Of a stretch of DNA of 64,000 nt, positions 10,561 to 25,029 are shown piece after piece. The notes under the pieces were generated by a model. The model worked only from the letters and a program-made list of their open reading frames with translations, was not told where the DNA came from and did not search any database. Origin of the DNA: Thiomonas delicata. GTDB taxonomy: Bacteria > Pseudomonadota > Gammaproteobacteria > Burkholderiales > Burkholderiaceae_C. The number at the start of each line of letters is the position of its first letter. Positions within the stretch are counted from its first letter, which is position 1. Location of the stretch: contig NZ_LT592171.1 in NCBI RefSeq assembly GCF_900088825.1, positions 1,625,186 to 1,689,185 on the forward strand, read 5' to 3'. Position numbers and translations under genes: made by a program.

Positions 10561-12603
10561 ATGCTCGATCAGACAACGACCTTTTACCGTACCTTCGAAG
10601 ATGCTTTTCGGGGCTCGCGTGAACTCATAAGACAGCGCTTGTGTCAATATGCGCCATTCATTCAACCCCTCGCAATCCTCTATCCCCATGGGGAAGCACT
10701 GGATTTAGGCTGCGGCAGGGGCGAATGGCTCGAAGTCATTTCTGAGCAAGGTTTTTCGGCACGCGGTGTGGACCTGGACGATGGCATGCTGGCCGCCTGC
10801 ATCGAACGCGGTTTGCAAACCTCCCATCAAGACGCAGTTAGCGCGCTAGAAGCATGTGCCGATGAAAGCTTATGCATCGTCTCAGCCTTCCATGTCGCCG
10901 AACACATCTCTATTGATGCTCTGCAAACGCTCGTGGCCGAAGCTCTACGCACACTCAAGCCCGGCGGCATCCTCATTCTCGAAACGCCAAATCCGGAAAA
11001 TCTTACCGTCGGGTCATGCAGTTTTTATCTCGACCCGACCCACCAGCGGCCCATACCGCCGCAACTTTTAGCCTTTCTACCCGAGAGCGCGGGTTTTGCC
11101 CGAAGCAAAGTCGTGCGCCTGCAAGAAGCGCCAGAACTCCGCGACGCGCAGGACATTGGCCTACTTCAAGTTATCGAAGGCGTTAGTCCCGATTACGCGG
11201 TCGTCGCCCAAAAAGCGGCACTTGGATCGATTCTCTCCGCGTTCGATTCTGCATTTCAAACCGAATATGGCCTGACCCTGAGCGTTCTCGCGCAGCGATA
11301 CGAATCCGCATGGAAGGAGCGGCATGTAGTGCTGGGTCAGGCCCTCGAAGCTGCCCAGGCCGCCACGCTCTGCCGCGAGGAAGCGCTGCGCAACGACACT
11401 CAGACCCGACTCGACGCCCTGCGTGACGAACTTCAGGCGCAAAGTGAGGCTATAGCCACCCATGCGGATGCAAGGCTCCAAGCCAGTGTTGCTGAAATCC
11501 GCAACGAAACTGCCGCACAAAGAGACGCGATGCAACTGCGCTTTATGCAACAAGAGGACACGCAACAGTACTTGTATTGGGAGATGCAACAACAACAAAA
11601 CACGATCGCAGTGCTCGTCGAACAGATGCGCACAATACGACAACCCTGGTGGCGGCGCTTGTTCAAACCTCGGCAGTCTTTCATGCCACTTCCCGAAAAT
11701 CGGCGAGCGAGTGAAGTGCAGTTATCGTTGCAGCGGATCATGGCAGCGCCCCCACCGCCCAAAGCAAATTCCGATATCGCCGTCTCGCAAACTCAAAACC
11801 CGGCCGCATCACCAATCATCACCAAAGAAACGATGAAGCAACAACCCATGCCTTCGATACAGCACATTGCCGAACTCTTTGCCTTGGATGGAGAAACCTT
11901 CGTTGTCGAGGCATACCGCAATTTGCTCGCGCGCGAGCCAGATGAGCACGGCATGCGCTATTACCTTGGCCGTTTAGCTATGGGAAAAAGAAAATCGGCT
12001 GTCATTGCCCAAATAGCGAAATCTCCCGAGTGTCAATCGGTAGCAAAGATTGGTGGCCTTGCTCAACTGATGGCCGAAGAGCGTCGTGTAGCCCATTGGT
12101 TTTGGCAAATCTTTGGCCGCCGCCAACGTCTGGAAGAAGGGCTGCACAGTGGCATCAATGAACTCGCTCGTATTCAACAACACAACCTAATGCGGTTAGA
12201 AGACACGACAACACAATGCACACACCAAATCATCGCTGCGGTCCAGCGCATGTCCGACGCCAACTTCGAACGCCATGCCGAGATTATTGCCCTGATTCGG
12301 GCCTTCCCTCGTCCTGTTGAGGATTCTCAACCCCTAGTGATCACGGCCCTTTCACCCCAGACGACAGAACCGCCTCATTTGTCACGCGAAACCGTTCTAT
12401 CCCTTTTTCGCGCAATTCTGGGTCGAGAACCCGAAAACGAAGAAGTCATCCATCGGCACTCCCTTCTCCCTTCTGCAGCCGTGCTTCGTGAGGCTCTCAT
12501 CCAATCAGATGAATTTCAGGCGCGCCTGGCTGCATTGACAGAGCACGCCCGTGGCATTTTTAAACAACAACTGCAAGCCAAGCTTGCCGACATAGGAATT
12601 TAA
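10561..12603 (+). CDS. SAM-dependent methyltransferase with coiled coil and DUF4214-like repeats
   Basis: The N-terminal ~200 residues are a class I methyltransferase with LDLGCGRGEW and LKPGGILILETPNP. A Gln/Glu/Ala-rich coiled-coil stretch follows (about 230-370). Two segments in the second half resemble DUF4214 (YRNLLAREPDEHGMRYYLGR and FRAILGREPENEEV), a domain seen in surface and glycosyltransferase-associated proteins. The start chosen is the ATG at 10561, just after the kpsT remnant; an upstream in-frame ATG at 10525 would overlap the remnant. The arrangement recalls WbdD, which caps and measures polysaccharide chains, and the intact KpsT here lacks a carbohydrate-binding tail. A chain-capping role is an inference. 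Confidence 0.8.
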   Translation: MLDQTTTFYRTFEDAFRGSRELIRQRLCQYAPFIQPLAILYPHGEALDLGCGRGEWLEVISEQGFSARGVDLDDGMLAACIERGLQTSHQDAVSALEACADESLCIVSAFHVAEHISIDALQTLVAEALRTLKPGGILILETPNPENLTVGSCSFYLDPTHQRPIPPQLLAFLPESAGFARSKVVRLQEAPELRDAQDIGLLQVIEGVSPDYAVVAQKAALGSILSAFDSAFQTEYGLTLSVLAQRYESAWKERHVVLGQALEAAQAATLCREEALRNDTQTRLDALRDELQAQSEAIATHADARLQASVAEIRNETAAQRDAMQLRFMQQEDTQQYLYWEMQQQQNTIAVLVEQMRTIRQPWWRRLFKPRQSFMPLPENRRASEVQLSLQRIMAAPPPPKANSDIAVSQTQNPAASPIITKETMKQQPMPSIQHIAELFALDGETFVVEAYRNLLAREPDEHGMRYYLGRLAMGKRKSAVIAQIAKSPECQSVAKIGGLAQLMAEERRVAHWFWQIFGRRQRLEEGLHSGINELARIQQHNLMRLEDTTTQCTHQIIAAVQRMSDANFERHAEIIALIRAFPRPVEDSQPLVITALSPQTTEPPHLSRETVLSLFRAILGREPENEEVIHRHSLLPSAAVLREALIQSDEFQARLAALTEHARGIFKQQLQAKLADIGI

Positions 12604-12606
12604 GTT

Positions 12607-18749
<6,143 letters not shown>

Positions 18750-18813
18750 GCGCTCCCAAGTCAGGGCTGTGCCCAGCCCGCTCCCGGCGGGGGTCAATGG
18801 ACAGGAGACGACC

Positions 18814-19713
18814 TTGCGCCCGATAGTTCTCATCACTGGCCTGCGTGGTTTCACCGGGCGGTATTTGGACGCTACGCTGCGCACGCGGGGCGCCCGGGTT
18901 GTGGGTCTCGTGCAGGGGGTGGCGCAAGACCCCGATGAAGTCGCCTGCGACCTCACCGATGCCGCATCGTTGCGGGAAGCGGTGGCGCGCGTTCAGCCCA
19001 CGCATGTGGCGCATCTTGCCGCGTTGTCCTTCGTCGGACATGGAGATTCAAGGGCGTTTTATGACGTCAACCTCTTCGGAACCCTGAACCTGTTGGAGTC
19101 GCTTGCAGCGCTTCCAGTGCCGCCGGGCAAAGTGCTCATCGCCAGCTCCGCCAATGTGTATGGCACGCCAGGCGTGGAGGTCATTGATGAGTCGGTCTGC
19201 CCTGCGCCCGTCAATCATTATGCGAACAGCAAACTGGCCATGGAGCATATGGCGCGCACATGGTTCGAGCGTTTGCCCATTGTCATGACGCGGCCGTTCA
19301 ACTACACCGGCGTGGGGCAGGACGAGAAATTCCTCATCCCGAAGATCGTGAACCATTTCAAGCGCCGCGCGCCGTTCATCGAATTGGGCAACCTGGATGT
19401 CAGTCGCGATTTCTCCGACGTCAGGGACGTCGCCACGATGTACACCGCTTTACTGCTGGATGCGGAGGGGGTCGAGGGCCAAACGCTCAACGTCTGCTCA
19501 GGACGCGCACATTCCCTGCGGGACATTCTCGGCATGGCGGAGCGCATCTGTGGCCATTCCGTGGAGATTCGCGTCAACCCGGCTTTCGTGCGTGCAAATG
19601 AGGTGCCGCGGCTGCTCGGGTCGGGCCGAAAATTGCAGCATTACACCGGCTTGACGCCGCAAATCCCTATGGAACAGACATTGCGTTGGATGCTGAACGG
19701 AGAATCGCCTTGA
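18814..19713 (+). CDS. rmd: GDP-6-deoxy-D-mannose reductase (GDP-D-rhamnose synthesis)
   Basis: An extended SDR that reduces the Gmd product. The Rossmann motif is TGLRGFTGRYL, the active site is YANSK, and RPFNYTG with FLIPKIV are typical of Rmd. I chose the TTG at 18814 because AGGAGA lies 7 nt upstream and the Rossmann fold then begins at residue 6; the longer in-frame start at 18727 would overlap gmd and add an unconserved leader. Length is 299 residues. An epimerase-reductase such as GDP-fucose synthase is less likely given the Rmd-like motifs. Confidence 0.85.
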   Translation: MRPIVLITGLRGFTGRYLDATLRTRGARVVGLVQGVAQDPDEVACDLTDAASLREAVARVQPTHVAHLAALSFVGHGDSRAFYDVNLFGTLNLLESLAALPVPPGKVLIASSANVYGTPGVEVIDESVCPAPVNHYANSKLAMEHMARTWFERLPIVMTRPFNYTGVGQDEKFLIPKIVNHFKRRAPFIELGNLDVSRDFSDVRDVATMYTALLLDAEGVEGQTLNVCSGRAHSLRDILGMAERICGHSVEIRVNPAFVRANEVPRLLGSGRKLQHYTGLTPQIPMEQTLRWMLNGESP

Positions 19714-21305
19714 ACAGCGACTCGCAACCGTCGCGCGCACGGCCCGAGCAGGCGCAAGCCGCTCCCATCACCGATGTTCTGCTGGACATGCGACCTGCCC
19801 TCGATGGGTTTTATGGCATTCCGCAGGAAACCCGGCTGTTGTTCAGCGCACTGGCGGCACTGCCGGGTTTGCGCGTTTCCGGTTTGCTTCAACTCTCCAC
19901 CAGACGGGTCAAAGGCGGGGTTACGCCAGGTCAGGCATTCAGCGAAGCCGAGCGGGTGCACCGTTATTCCAAGGCGGTGGTGTCGCTCAAAAGTCAGAGC
20001 GTCACGGACTGGAAGGAAAGCGTCGCGGATTGGGTGAGCGCCCTGTTCCATAAATGGGCGCTGCGATGGGGGGCATGGGCTGGCGCCGCCCCCTTACGCT
20101 TGCAGTCGTTTGAAACCCGCGCGTTTCGCGACTTCATCTGGCAGCAGTTGTTTGCCCGCAGCGTGCCCCCTGCGGAGCGCGAGCAGGTCTTGCGCTGCGA
20201 CTATCGCATTTGCTCCTCGCCTTGGCGCTGGATGCACCTGGTGGGCATCGAGCGGGCGGGCCTGCTTGGCAAATCGCGCTATCCAAGGCTCGACACGCGG
20301 GGGGTTGACGTGCTCATTACCCAAACGCCCTATCCGGGCCGTGTGAGCGCGGGGACTGCGCTGGTGGTGCACTACCACGACGCCATTCCGGTGCTGATGC
20401 CCCATACCATTTCGGATCGGGCGTTTCACGAGGCCAGCCACTTCCAGGCACTGGCCGCCAATGTGCGCGATGGAGCCCATTTCGTCTGCGTGTCTGAGGC
20501 CACACGGCGCGATTTGCTCAGCCTCTTTCCCGAGGCCGAAGCGCGCGCGGTGACCATCCACAATATGCTGCCCTCTCACTATCACCCTGAAGCGGTGGAA
20601 CCGGAACGCGTGCCGGGCATTGTGCGGCGGCATCTGCATGACGAGTATCGCCCCAAGGGCAGCAGCGCGAAGACCGACCGCAATGTGTACAAGCTGGCCA
20701 AGTCGTTTTCGAACGAAGCAGAAAAATCCGCCTTTTACGCCCAGGCATTTGGTCCTGATTCGCGCTTCGTGTTGATGGTCTCCACCATCGAGCCGCGCAA
20801 GAATCACGCGCGGCTGATTGAGGCCTGGGAGGTGTTGCGCGACCGGGTCGATCCCGATCTCAAGCTGGTCCTGGTCGGCCACATTGGCTGGGACCACAAG
20901 GCCGTGCTGGAGGGCTGCCTGCCATGGATCGAACAGGGTGGCCTGTTCATGCTGCACAGTGTGCCGGCAGAGTCGATGCGCATCCTGTATCAGCAGGCCA
21001 CCGTCACGGTGTGTCCGAGCGTGGGCGAGGGTTTTGATTTTTCCGGGGCGGAAGCCATGCGCTGCGGCGGCGTGGTGGCGGCCTCCGACATTCCCGTGCA
21101 TCGCGAGGTATACGGCGATGCCGCGGTGTACTTCGATCCGTACGACACGCAATCCGTGGTGCATGCCCTGCAGGCCCTCGTTGATGCAGACGACGCCCAG
21201 CCACGAGCCGAAACCCTGCGGGCGGCCGGGCTGGAGCAAAGCGCACGTTACCTGCCCGAGCGCATCGTGCCGCAATGGGAGGCGTTTTTGCGCGGGCTGG
21301 TCTAG
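19710..21305 (+). CDS. GT4 family glycosyltransferase
   Basis: A 531-residue retaining glycosyltransferase. The C-terminal half has the GT-B nucleotide-sugar region: VSTIEPRKNHARLIEAW, VCPSVGEGFDFSGAEAMRCG and ASDIPVHREVYGD. The N-terminal half is longer than usual and contains an acceptor-side segment with VVHYHDAIPVLMPHT. I prefer the TTG at 19710, which overlaps the rmd stop by 4 nt and has GGAG 7 nt upstream, over the ATG at 19686. Given gmd/rmd next door, it probably transfers mannose or D-rhamnose. Confidence 0.85.
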   Translation: MNSDSQPSRARPEQAQAAPITDVLLDMRPALDGFYGIPQETRLLFSALAALPGLRVSGLLQLSTRRVKGGVTPGQAFSEAERVHRYSKAVVSLKSQSVTDWKESVADWVSALFHKWALRWGAWAGAAPLRLQSFETRAFRDFIWQQLFARSVPPAEREQVLRCDYRICSSPWRWMHLVGIERAGLLGKSRYPRLDTRGVDVLITQTPYPGRVSAGTALVVHYHDAIPVLMPHTISDRAFHEASHFQALAANVRDGAHFVCVSEATRRDLLSLFPEAEARAVTIHNMLPSHYHPEAVEPERVPGIVRRHLHDEYRPKGSSAKTDRNVYKLAKSFSNEAEKSAFYAQAFGPDSRFVLMVSTIEPRKNHARLIEAWEVLRDRVDPDLKLVLVGHIGWDHKAVLEGCLPWIEQGGLFMLHSVPAESMRILYQQATVTVCPSVGEGFDFSGAEAMRCGGVVAASDIPVHREVYGDAAVYFDPYDTQSVVHALQALVDADDAQPRAETLRAAGLEQSARYLPERIVPQWEAFLRGLV

Positions 21306-21364
21306 GGTGTCTGGCCCAAGGCGCGCCAGGCATGCCTTTCGAGAGCAACACCCCTTGGCGCTTG

Positions 21365-21411
21365 TTGACAACAGACAGACAAAGGCATATCTTTTTGATA
21401 TATCTTTTTGA
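21365..21411 (+). promoter_or_regulatory. vapBC promoter and probable operator
   Basis: TTGACA at 21365-21370, a 17-nt spacer and TATCTT at 21388 form a sigma70-like promoter. The 12-mer ATATCTTTTTGA occurs twice in tandem (21387-21398 and 21400-21411), with the palindrome GATATATC across their junction. The repeats cover the -10 and the leader up to the antitoxin start, as expected for TA autoregulation. Confidence 0.6.
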
Positions 21412-21420
21412 GGACTTGCA

Positions 21421-21666
21421 ATGGAAACAGCCAAGGTCTTCTGGTCCGGCAGGTCGCAGGCCGTGCGTTTGCCAAAGTCGTTTCGGTTTGAGGGTGACGA
21501 GGTGCGCATACGTCGGCACGGCGCGGCGGTGATTCTCGAACCCATGCCTGTGGATTGGGCATGGCTGGATGCGCTCTGCGCTCCGTTGGATGCCGATTTT
21601 GTTCAGGCTGCAACAGAGCAGACGCAAGCCCAAGACCGCCCAGAACTGAAAGCAGTGTTTCGCTGA
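21421..21666 (+). CDS. vapB: VapB-type antitoxin (SpoVT/AbrB fold)
   Basis: An 81-residue protein whose first ~45 residues are a swapped-hairpin DNA-binding fold (SGRSQAVRLPKSFRF, then VRIRRHG), as in VapB/MazE antitoxins. The C-terminal half should wrap the toxin. It overlaps vapC by one base (TGATG), and repeats in the promoter suggest autoregulation. It begins 115 bp after the glycosyltransferase gene. Confidence 0.88.
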   Translation: METAKVFWSGRSQAVRLPKSFRFEGDEVRIRRHGAAVILEPMPVDWAWLDALCAPLDADFVQAATEQTQAQDRPELKAVFR

Positions 21667-22070
21667 TGCGCTACGTGCTCGACACCCACGCCATCATTGC
21701 CCTGCTGAAAGACCCGGCTGGGCCCGTGTCGCAACGTGTTCGACAGCATCGGCCAGCGGAGGTGGGGGTCTCGGTCATCGTGATGCACGAGTTGTATTTC
21801 GGGGCTTTCAGAAGTCAGCGCGTGGAGAGAAATTTGACCATCGTCGATGGCTTGCGCTTCGAAGTGGTTCCTTTCGACCAGGAAGACGCGCGCCGCGCCG
21901 GGGAAATTCGAGCTGTGTTGGCGGCGTCAGGCACGCCCATCGGTGGCTATGACCTTCTGATCGCCGGCCAGGCCAGCGCACGCGACCTCATTCTGGTTTC
22001 ACGCAATCTGCGCGAGTTCACCCGAGTGGAGCATCTGCGCGTGGAAAACTGGGAAGATGAGTCTGTTTGA
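21666..22070 (+). CDS. vapC: VapC PIN-domain ribonuclease toxin
   Basis: A 134-residue PIN-domain protein, the expected RNase toxin of the VapB partner. The acidic metal-binding residues are visible as D6 (LDTHAI), E42 (MHELYFG) and D96 (GGYDLLIAG). The true start is the ATG overlapping the vapB stop, not an upstream in-frame ATG inside vapB. Confidence 0.9.
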   Translation: MRYVLDTHAIIALLKDPAGPVSQRVRQHRPAEVGVSVIVMHELYFGAFRSQRVERNLTIVDGLRFEVVPFDQEDARRAGEIRAVLAASGTPIGGYDLLIAGQASARDLILVSRNLREFTRVEHLRVENWEDESV

Positions 22071-22131
22071 TGATGCCCCCATTCCAATGGTTGCCGAAGC
22101 CAGCCAGAAGCGAGCCGAGGCTGCATGCGGA

Positions 22132-22180
22132 TGGACGCAGGTCGCCACTTGAGTCATAATGATCATATCGACCATATCAC
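22132..22180 (+). promoter_or_regulatory. Possible promoter/operator of the Phd-PIN module
   Basis: A CATAAT hexamer (22155-22160) has a weak -35 (TGGACG) 17 nt upstream. Two CATAT repeats (22164-22168, 22173-22177) lie between it and the antitoxin ATG at 22194, where a Phd-family repressor would be expected to bind. Confidence 0.3.
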
Positions 22181-22193
22181 TCTGGTGCCCGCC

Positions 22194-22466
22194 ATGATCA
22201 CTGAAATCAGCGCTGTCAATTTTCGGCAAAACCTCGGCGAGATGCTCAATCAAGTGCAGTACCGCAACGACAGCATCGTCATCAACAAGGATGGCAAGCC
22301 AGTCGCGGCCTTGGTGGATGCCGAGTTATTCGCCCGCATTAGGCGCATGCGCGAGCGCTTCGAGGCGCTCAGTGACCGCATCGCTTCGTCGTATGACGAG
22401 GTGCCGATCGAGCTGGGCTTGGCCGAGATCGATGCAGCGGTGAGTGCCGTACGCGGCAAGCGCTGA
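22194..22466 (+). CDS. Phd/YefM-type antitoxin
   Basis: A 90-residue protein with the Phd/YefM N-terminal signature (ITEISAVNFRQNLGEMLNQV, then DSIVINKDGKPVAALVD). The chosen ATG gives the family-typical N-terminus; an in-frame start at 22125 would add an unconserved leader running through the probable promoter. The stop overlaps the next ATG by one base. Confidence 0.85.
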   Translation: MITEISAVNFRQNLGEMLNQVQYRNDSIVINKDGKPVAALVDAELFARIRRMRERFEALSDRIASSYDEVPIELGLAEIDAAVSAVRGKR

Positions 22467-22879
22467 TGCCGTCGCTGCGCGTCGTGCTCGACACCAACGT
22501 GCTGGTGTCAGGTTTAGCCTACCCGGCCAGCGTACCAGGGCGCATCGTCATGGCCTGGCGCCAAGGGGGATTGGACGTGGCGCTCTCACGCTACATCCTG
22601 GATGAAATGGTGCGTGTTTTGCCGCGTTTATCGCGGGTGAGGCTGAACAGCGCGGAGATCCGCGATCTGGCCGATAGCTTCATGTTCCTGGCCGACATTG
22701 TCGAACTCTCGGGCACTCGCGATGCGCAGTTGCGTGACGAGGCTGACCAAGCTGTGCTGCAGACACTCCTGGCCAGCACAGCGAACTGTTTGATCACCGG
22801 TGACAAAGACCTGCTGGCGCTTGCCGACCGGTACCCAATCTTGACGCCAGCCGAGTTCTGGGCGCGCCATGGAGGATGA
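22466..22879 (+). CDS. PIN-family toxin (COG1569-like)
   Basis: A 137-residue PIN-domain protein beginning LRVVLDTNVLVSGL, with the later acidic pair in TGDKDLLAL, typical of COG1569 toxins. It is coupled to the Phd-type antitoxin upstream (one-base overlap). It is probably a second RNase toxin, directly upstream of the intact capsule kpsT. Confidence 0.85.
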   Translation: MPSLRVVLDTNVLVSGLAYPASVPGRIVMAWRQGGLDVALSRYILDEMVRVLPRLSRVRLNSAEIRDLADSFMFLADIVELSGTRDAQLRDEADQAVLQTLLASTANCLITGDKDLLALADRYPILTPAEFWARHGG

Positions 22880-22936
22880 GGGGGACGCAGAGGGGCTATC
22901 CCAAGGCCTACGCAAGAGAAGGAATTCACAGTAAAA

Positions 22937-23590
22937 ATGATGCAACTCATCGACATTTGCAAGAGCTACCCCATTCACCACGGCCGCAGCCAGCGGCAGG
23001 TGCTGGACCACATCAACTTCACGGTGAAACCCGGCGAGAAGTGGGGCATCATGGGGCGCAATGGCGCGGGCAAGTCAACCCTGATCCGCGTCATGAGCGG
23101 GTCAGACCGGCCGCAGAGCGGCATCGTTCGCAAGACGATGTCCATCTCTTGGCCGCTGGCGTTTGGCGATGCCTTCCAGGGCAGCCTCACTGGCAAAGAC
23201 AACACCCGGTTGATTTCGCGGGTGTATGGGGTCGACTATCACAAGGCTCTGGAGATGGTGGAGAGTTTCGCCGAGCTGGGGGCGTATCTGGGCGAGCCGG
23301 TGAAAAACTATTCCTCCGGCATGCGCGCGCGCCTGGCCTTTGCCATTTCCATGGCCATCGAGTTCGATTGTTTCCTGATCGACGAGGCCATGTCGGTCGG
23401 TGACCACCGCTTTGCAGTGAAGTGCGACCAGGAGCTGTTTGAAAAGCGGGGCGACCGCGCCATGGTCATCGTGGCGCACCAGACCGATCTCATCCGCAAC
23501 CACTGCGATCATGCCGCTGTACTGGAGCAAGGACGGTTAACGGTGTACGAGACTGTGAACGAGGCGATTGCGGCGTATGAGGGGCTGTGA
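22937..23590 (+). CDS. kpsT: Capsule polysaccharide ABC transporter ATPase, intact copy
   Basis: A 217-residue ATPase with all ABC motifs: Walker A GRNGAGKST (near residue 38), Q-loop FQGSL, signature YSSGMRARL, Walker B FLIDEAMSVGD and switch histidine AHQTD. It is short, like KpsT, with no C-terminal carbohydrate-binding domain like that of Wzt. It should pair with KpsM at 9056, and it is the only complete kpsT visible, since the copy after kpsM is ruined. The upstream SD is weak and distant (AAGGA). Confidence 0.93.
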   Translation: MMQLIDICKSYPIHHGRSQRQVLDHINFTVKPGEKWGIMGRNGAGKSTLIRVMSGSDRPQSGIVRKTMSISWPLAFGDAFQGSLTGKDNTRLISRVYGVDYHKALEMVESFAELGAYLGEPVKNYSSGMRARLAFAISMAIEFDCFLIDEAMSVGDHRFAVKCDQELFEKRGDRAMVIVAHQTDLIRNHCDHAAVLEQGRLTVYETVNEAIAAYEGL

Positions 23591-23597
23591 CGCGCGA

Positions 23598-23689
23598 ATG
23601 CGCTGTGCGACCTTGCGTCAAAATGAGTTGGGGCTTGCCTTCTCCGACATGCTGGACGTGGTGATGGCACTGACCCGGTGCGCGACAAG
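23598..23689 (+). pseudogene. 5' stub of a gene following kpsT, cut by the IS605-type element
   Basis: An ATG 8 nt after the kpsT stop opens a frame with plausible sequence (TLRQNELGLAFSDMLDVV) for about 27 codons before the left hairpin of the IS element. It is too short to identify. The downstream part may be lost or may be the capsule gene at 29671. Confidence 0.4.
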
Positions 23690-23744
23690 CCCCGCCGTTC
23701 AGGGCGGGGAAGGATAGCGCGGACGGCGTAGCCGTCCTAGGGTT

Positions 23745-23922
23745 TCAGTGTGGCGTCTGTTGCTGCTCGATGTACTGGCGCACGATGGAGATCGGAGCGC
23801 CGCCGCAGGATGCGGCGAAGTAGGACGGCGACCACAGCACGCCTTTCCAGTAGCGTTTTTGAATGTCGGGCCGCTCCTTGCGCAGCAAGCGGCTGGACTT
23901 GGCTCGCGGATGCGCCAGTCCA
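23745..23922 (-). pseudogene. tnpA: tnpA (Y1 transposase) C-terminal fragment
   Basis: Reading the minus strand gives RLLRKERPDIQKRYWKGVLW followed by SPSYFAASCGGAPI and ending EQQQTPH-stop, the well-known C-terminus of IS200/IS605 TnpA. The catalytic HUH and tyrosine parts upstream are absent: the frame runs into tnpB sequence near 23920. It cannot act as a transposase. Confidence 0.8.
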
Positions 23923-24973
23923 CCCGCTACAGCAGACTCTGAAGGATTTGGAGCGCGCGTATTCCAACTTCTTCGCCAAACGCGCCGACTTCCCGCGCTT
24001 CAAGAAAAAAGGCCAGGGCGACGGGTTCCGCTACCCCGACCCGAAGCAGATCAAGCTCGACCAGGCCAACAGCCGCATCTTCCTGCCGAAGCTCGGCTGG
24101 TTGCGGGTCCGCTTCAGCCGGGACGTGCTGGGCGCGGTGAAAAACGTCACAGTGAGCCAGTCGGACGGCACGTGGTTCGTGTCGATCCAGACCGAGCGCG
24201 AGGTCGAACAACCGTTACCCCAGGGCGACGCGGTGGGCATCGACATGGGCGTAGCGCGTTTCGCCACGCTCTCGGACGGCAGGTTCGTTGCTCCGCTCAA
24301 CAGCTTCAGGAAGCACGAAATCGCCTTACGCAAGGCGCAGCAGGCGATGAGCCGCAAAACCAAGTTCAGCAGCAACTGGAGACGAGCGAAGGCCCGCGTC
24401 CAGCGCATTCACTCCCGCATCGGCAACGCTCGCCGCGACTTCCTGCACAAGACCACGACCACGATCAGCAAAAACCACGCGATGGTGTGTATCGAGGACT
24501 TGCAGGTACGGAATATGTCCAGGACGGCGGCAGGCAGCACCGAGAAGCCGGGAAGACATGTTCGGGCCAAGTCGGGCCTGAATAAATCCATCCTCGATCA
24601 GGGCTGGTTCGAGTTCAGGCGCCAACTGGACTACAAATTGGCGTGGAACGGCGGCTGGCTCGTCGCTGTGCCGCCGCAGAACACCAGCCGGACCTGTCCA
24701 TGCTGCGGCCATGTCTCGGCAGAGAACCGCCAGACGCAGGCGCGGTTCGCGTGCGTCGAATGCGGCTTCGAGGAAAACGCCGACGTCGTCGGCGCGATCA
24801 ATATCCTTTCCCGTGGGATGCAAATGCTGCGGGACGAAGGGCAGAACACGGCGGACGCTTCCGCCGGGTGCGCGAGCACAGCCCGGATCGCCTGTGAAGT
24901 GAGCGGTGCAGCAAGGCCGCCAACAGCAGGAACCCACCGAAGCGACTCAGGCGCGGCTCCATGCCGCGCCTGA
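23922..24973 (+). pseudogene. tnpB: tnpB (RuvC-like, IS605 OrfB), N-terminally truncated
   Basis: From LQQTLKDLERAYSNFF onward this is TnpB, with the RuvC aspartate in GIDMGVARF, glutamate in VCIEDLQVRNMS, the zinc ribbon CPCCGH...CVECGF and the last aspartate in ADVVGAINIL. About 70 N-terminal residues (part of the wedge/REC region) are missing. The preceding ~58 codons of open frame (23750-23920) are antisense tnpA sequence, not TnpB. TnpB proteins are RNA-guided nucleases in the family; whether this truncated form is expressed or active is unknown. Confidence 0.8.
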
Positions 24974-25029
24974 GCGCCGTAGGAATCTCAGGCCTTCAGG
25001 CCGGGGAGGATGTCAATGTGTAAGAAGGC

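Larger units (their letters stand above)
23685..25016. mobile_element. IS200/IS605-type element with internal deletion
   Basis: The left end carries the hairpin CCCCGCC-gttca-GGGCGGGG (about 23690-23709) and a second one, GGACGGC-gta-GCCGTCC (23721-23737). The right end carries GGCCT-tc-AGGCC (24991-25002), followed by the GGGGAGGATGTCAA-type terminus common in this family. Between them lie the 3' end of a minus-strand tnpA and most of a plus-strand tnpB, while both 5' ends are missing. This fits a deletion of the centre of a divergently transcribed IS605 element. Exact ends are estimates. Confidence 0.75.

Noticed and set aside
20094..21545. A 483-codon minus-strand open frame
   Set aside because: Antisense to the GT4 gene and vapB, with no protein motifs.
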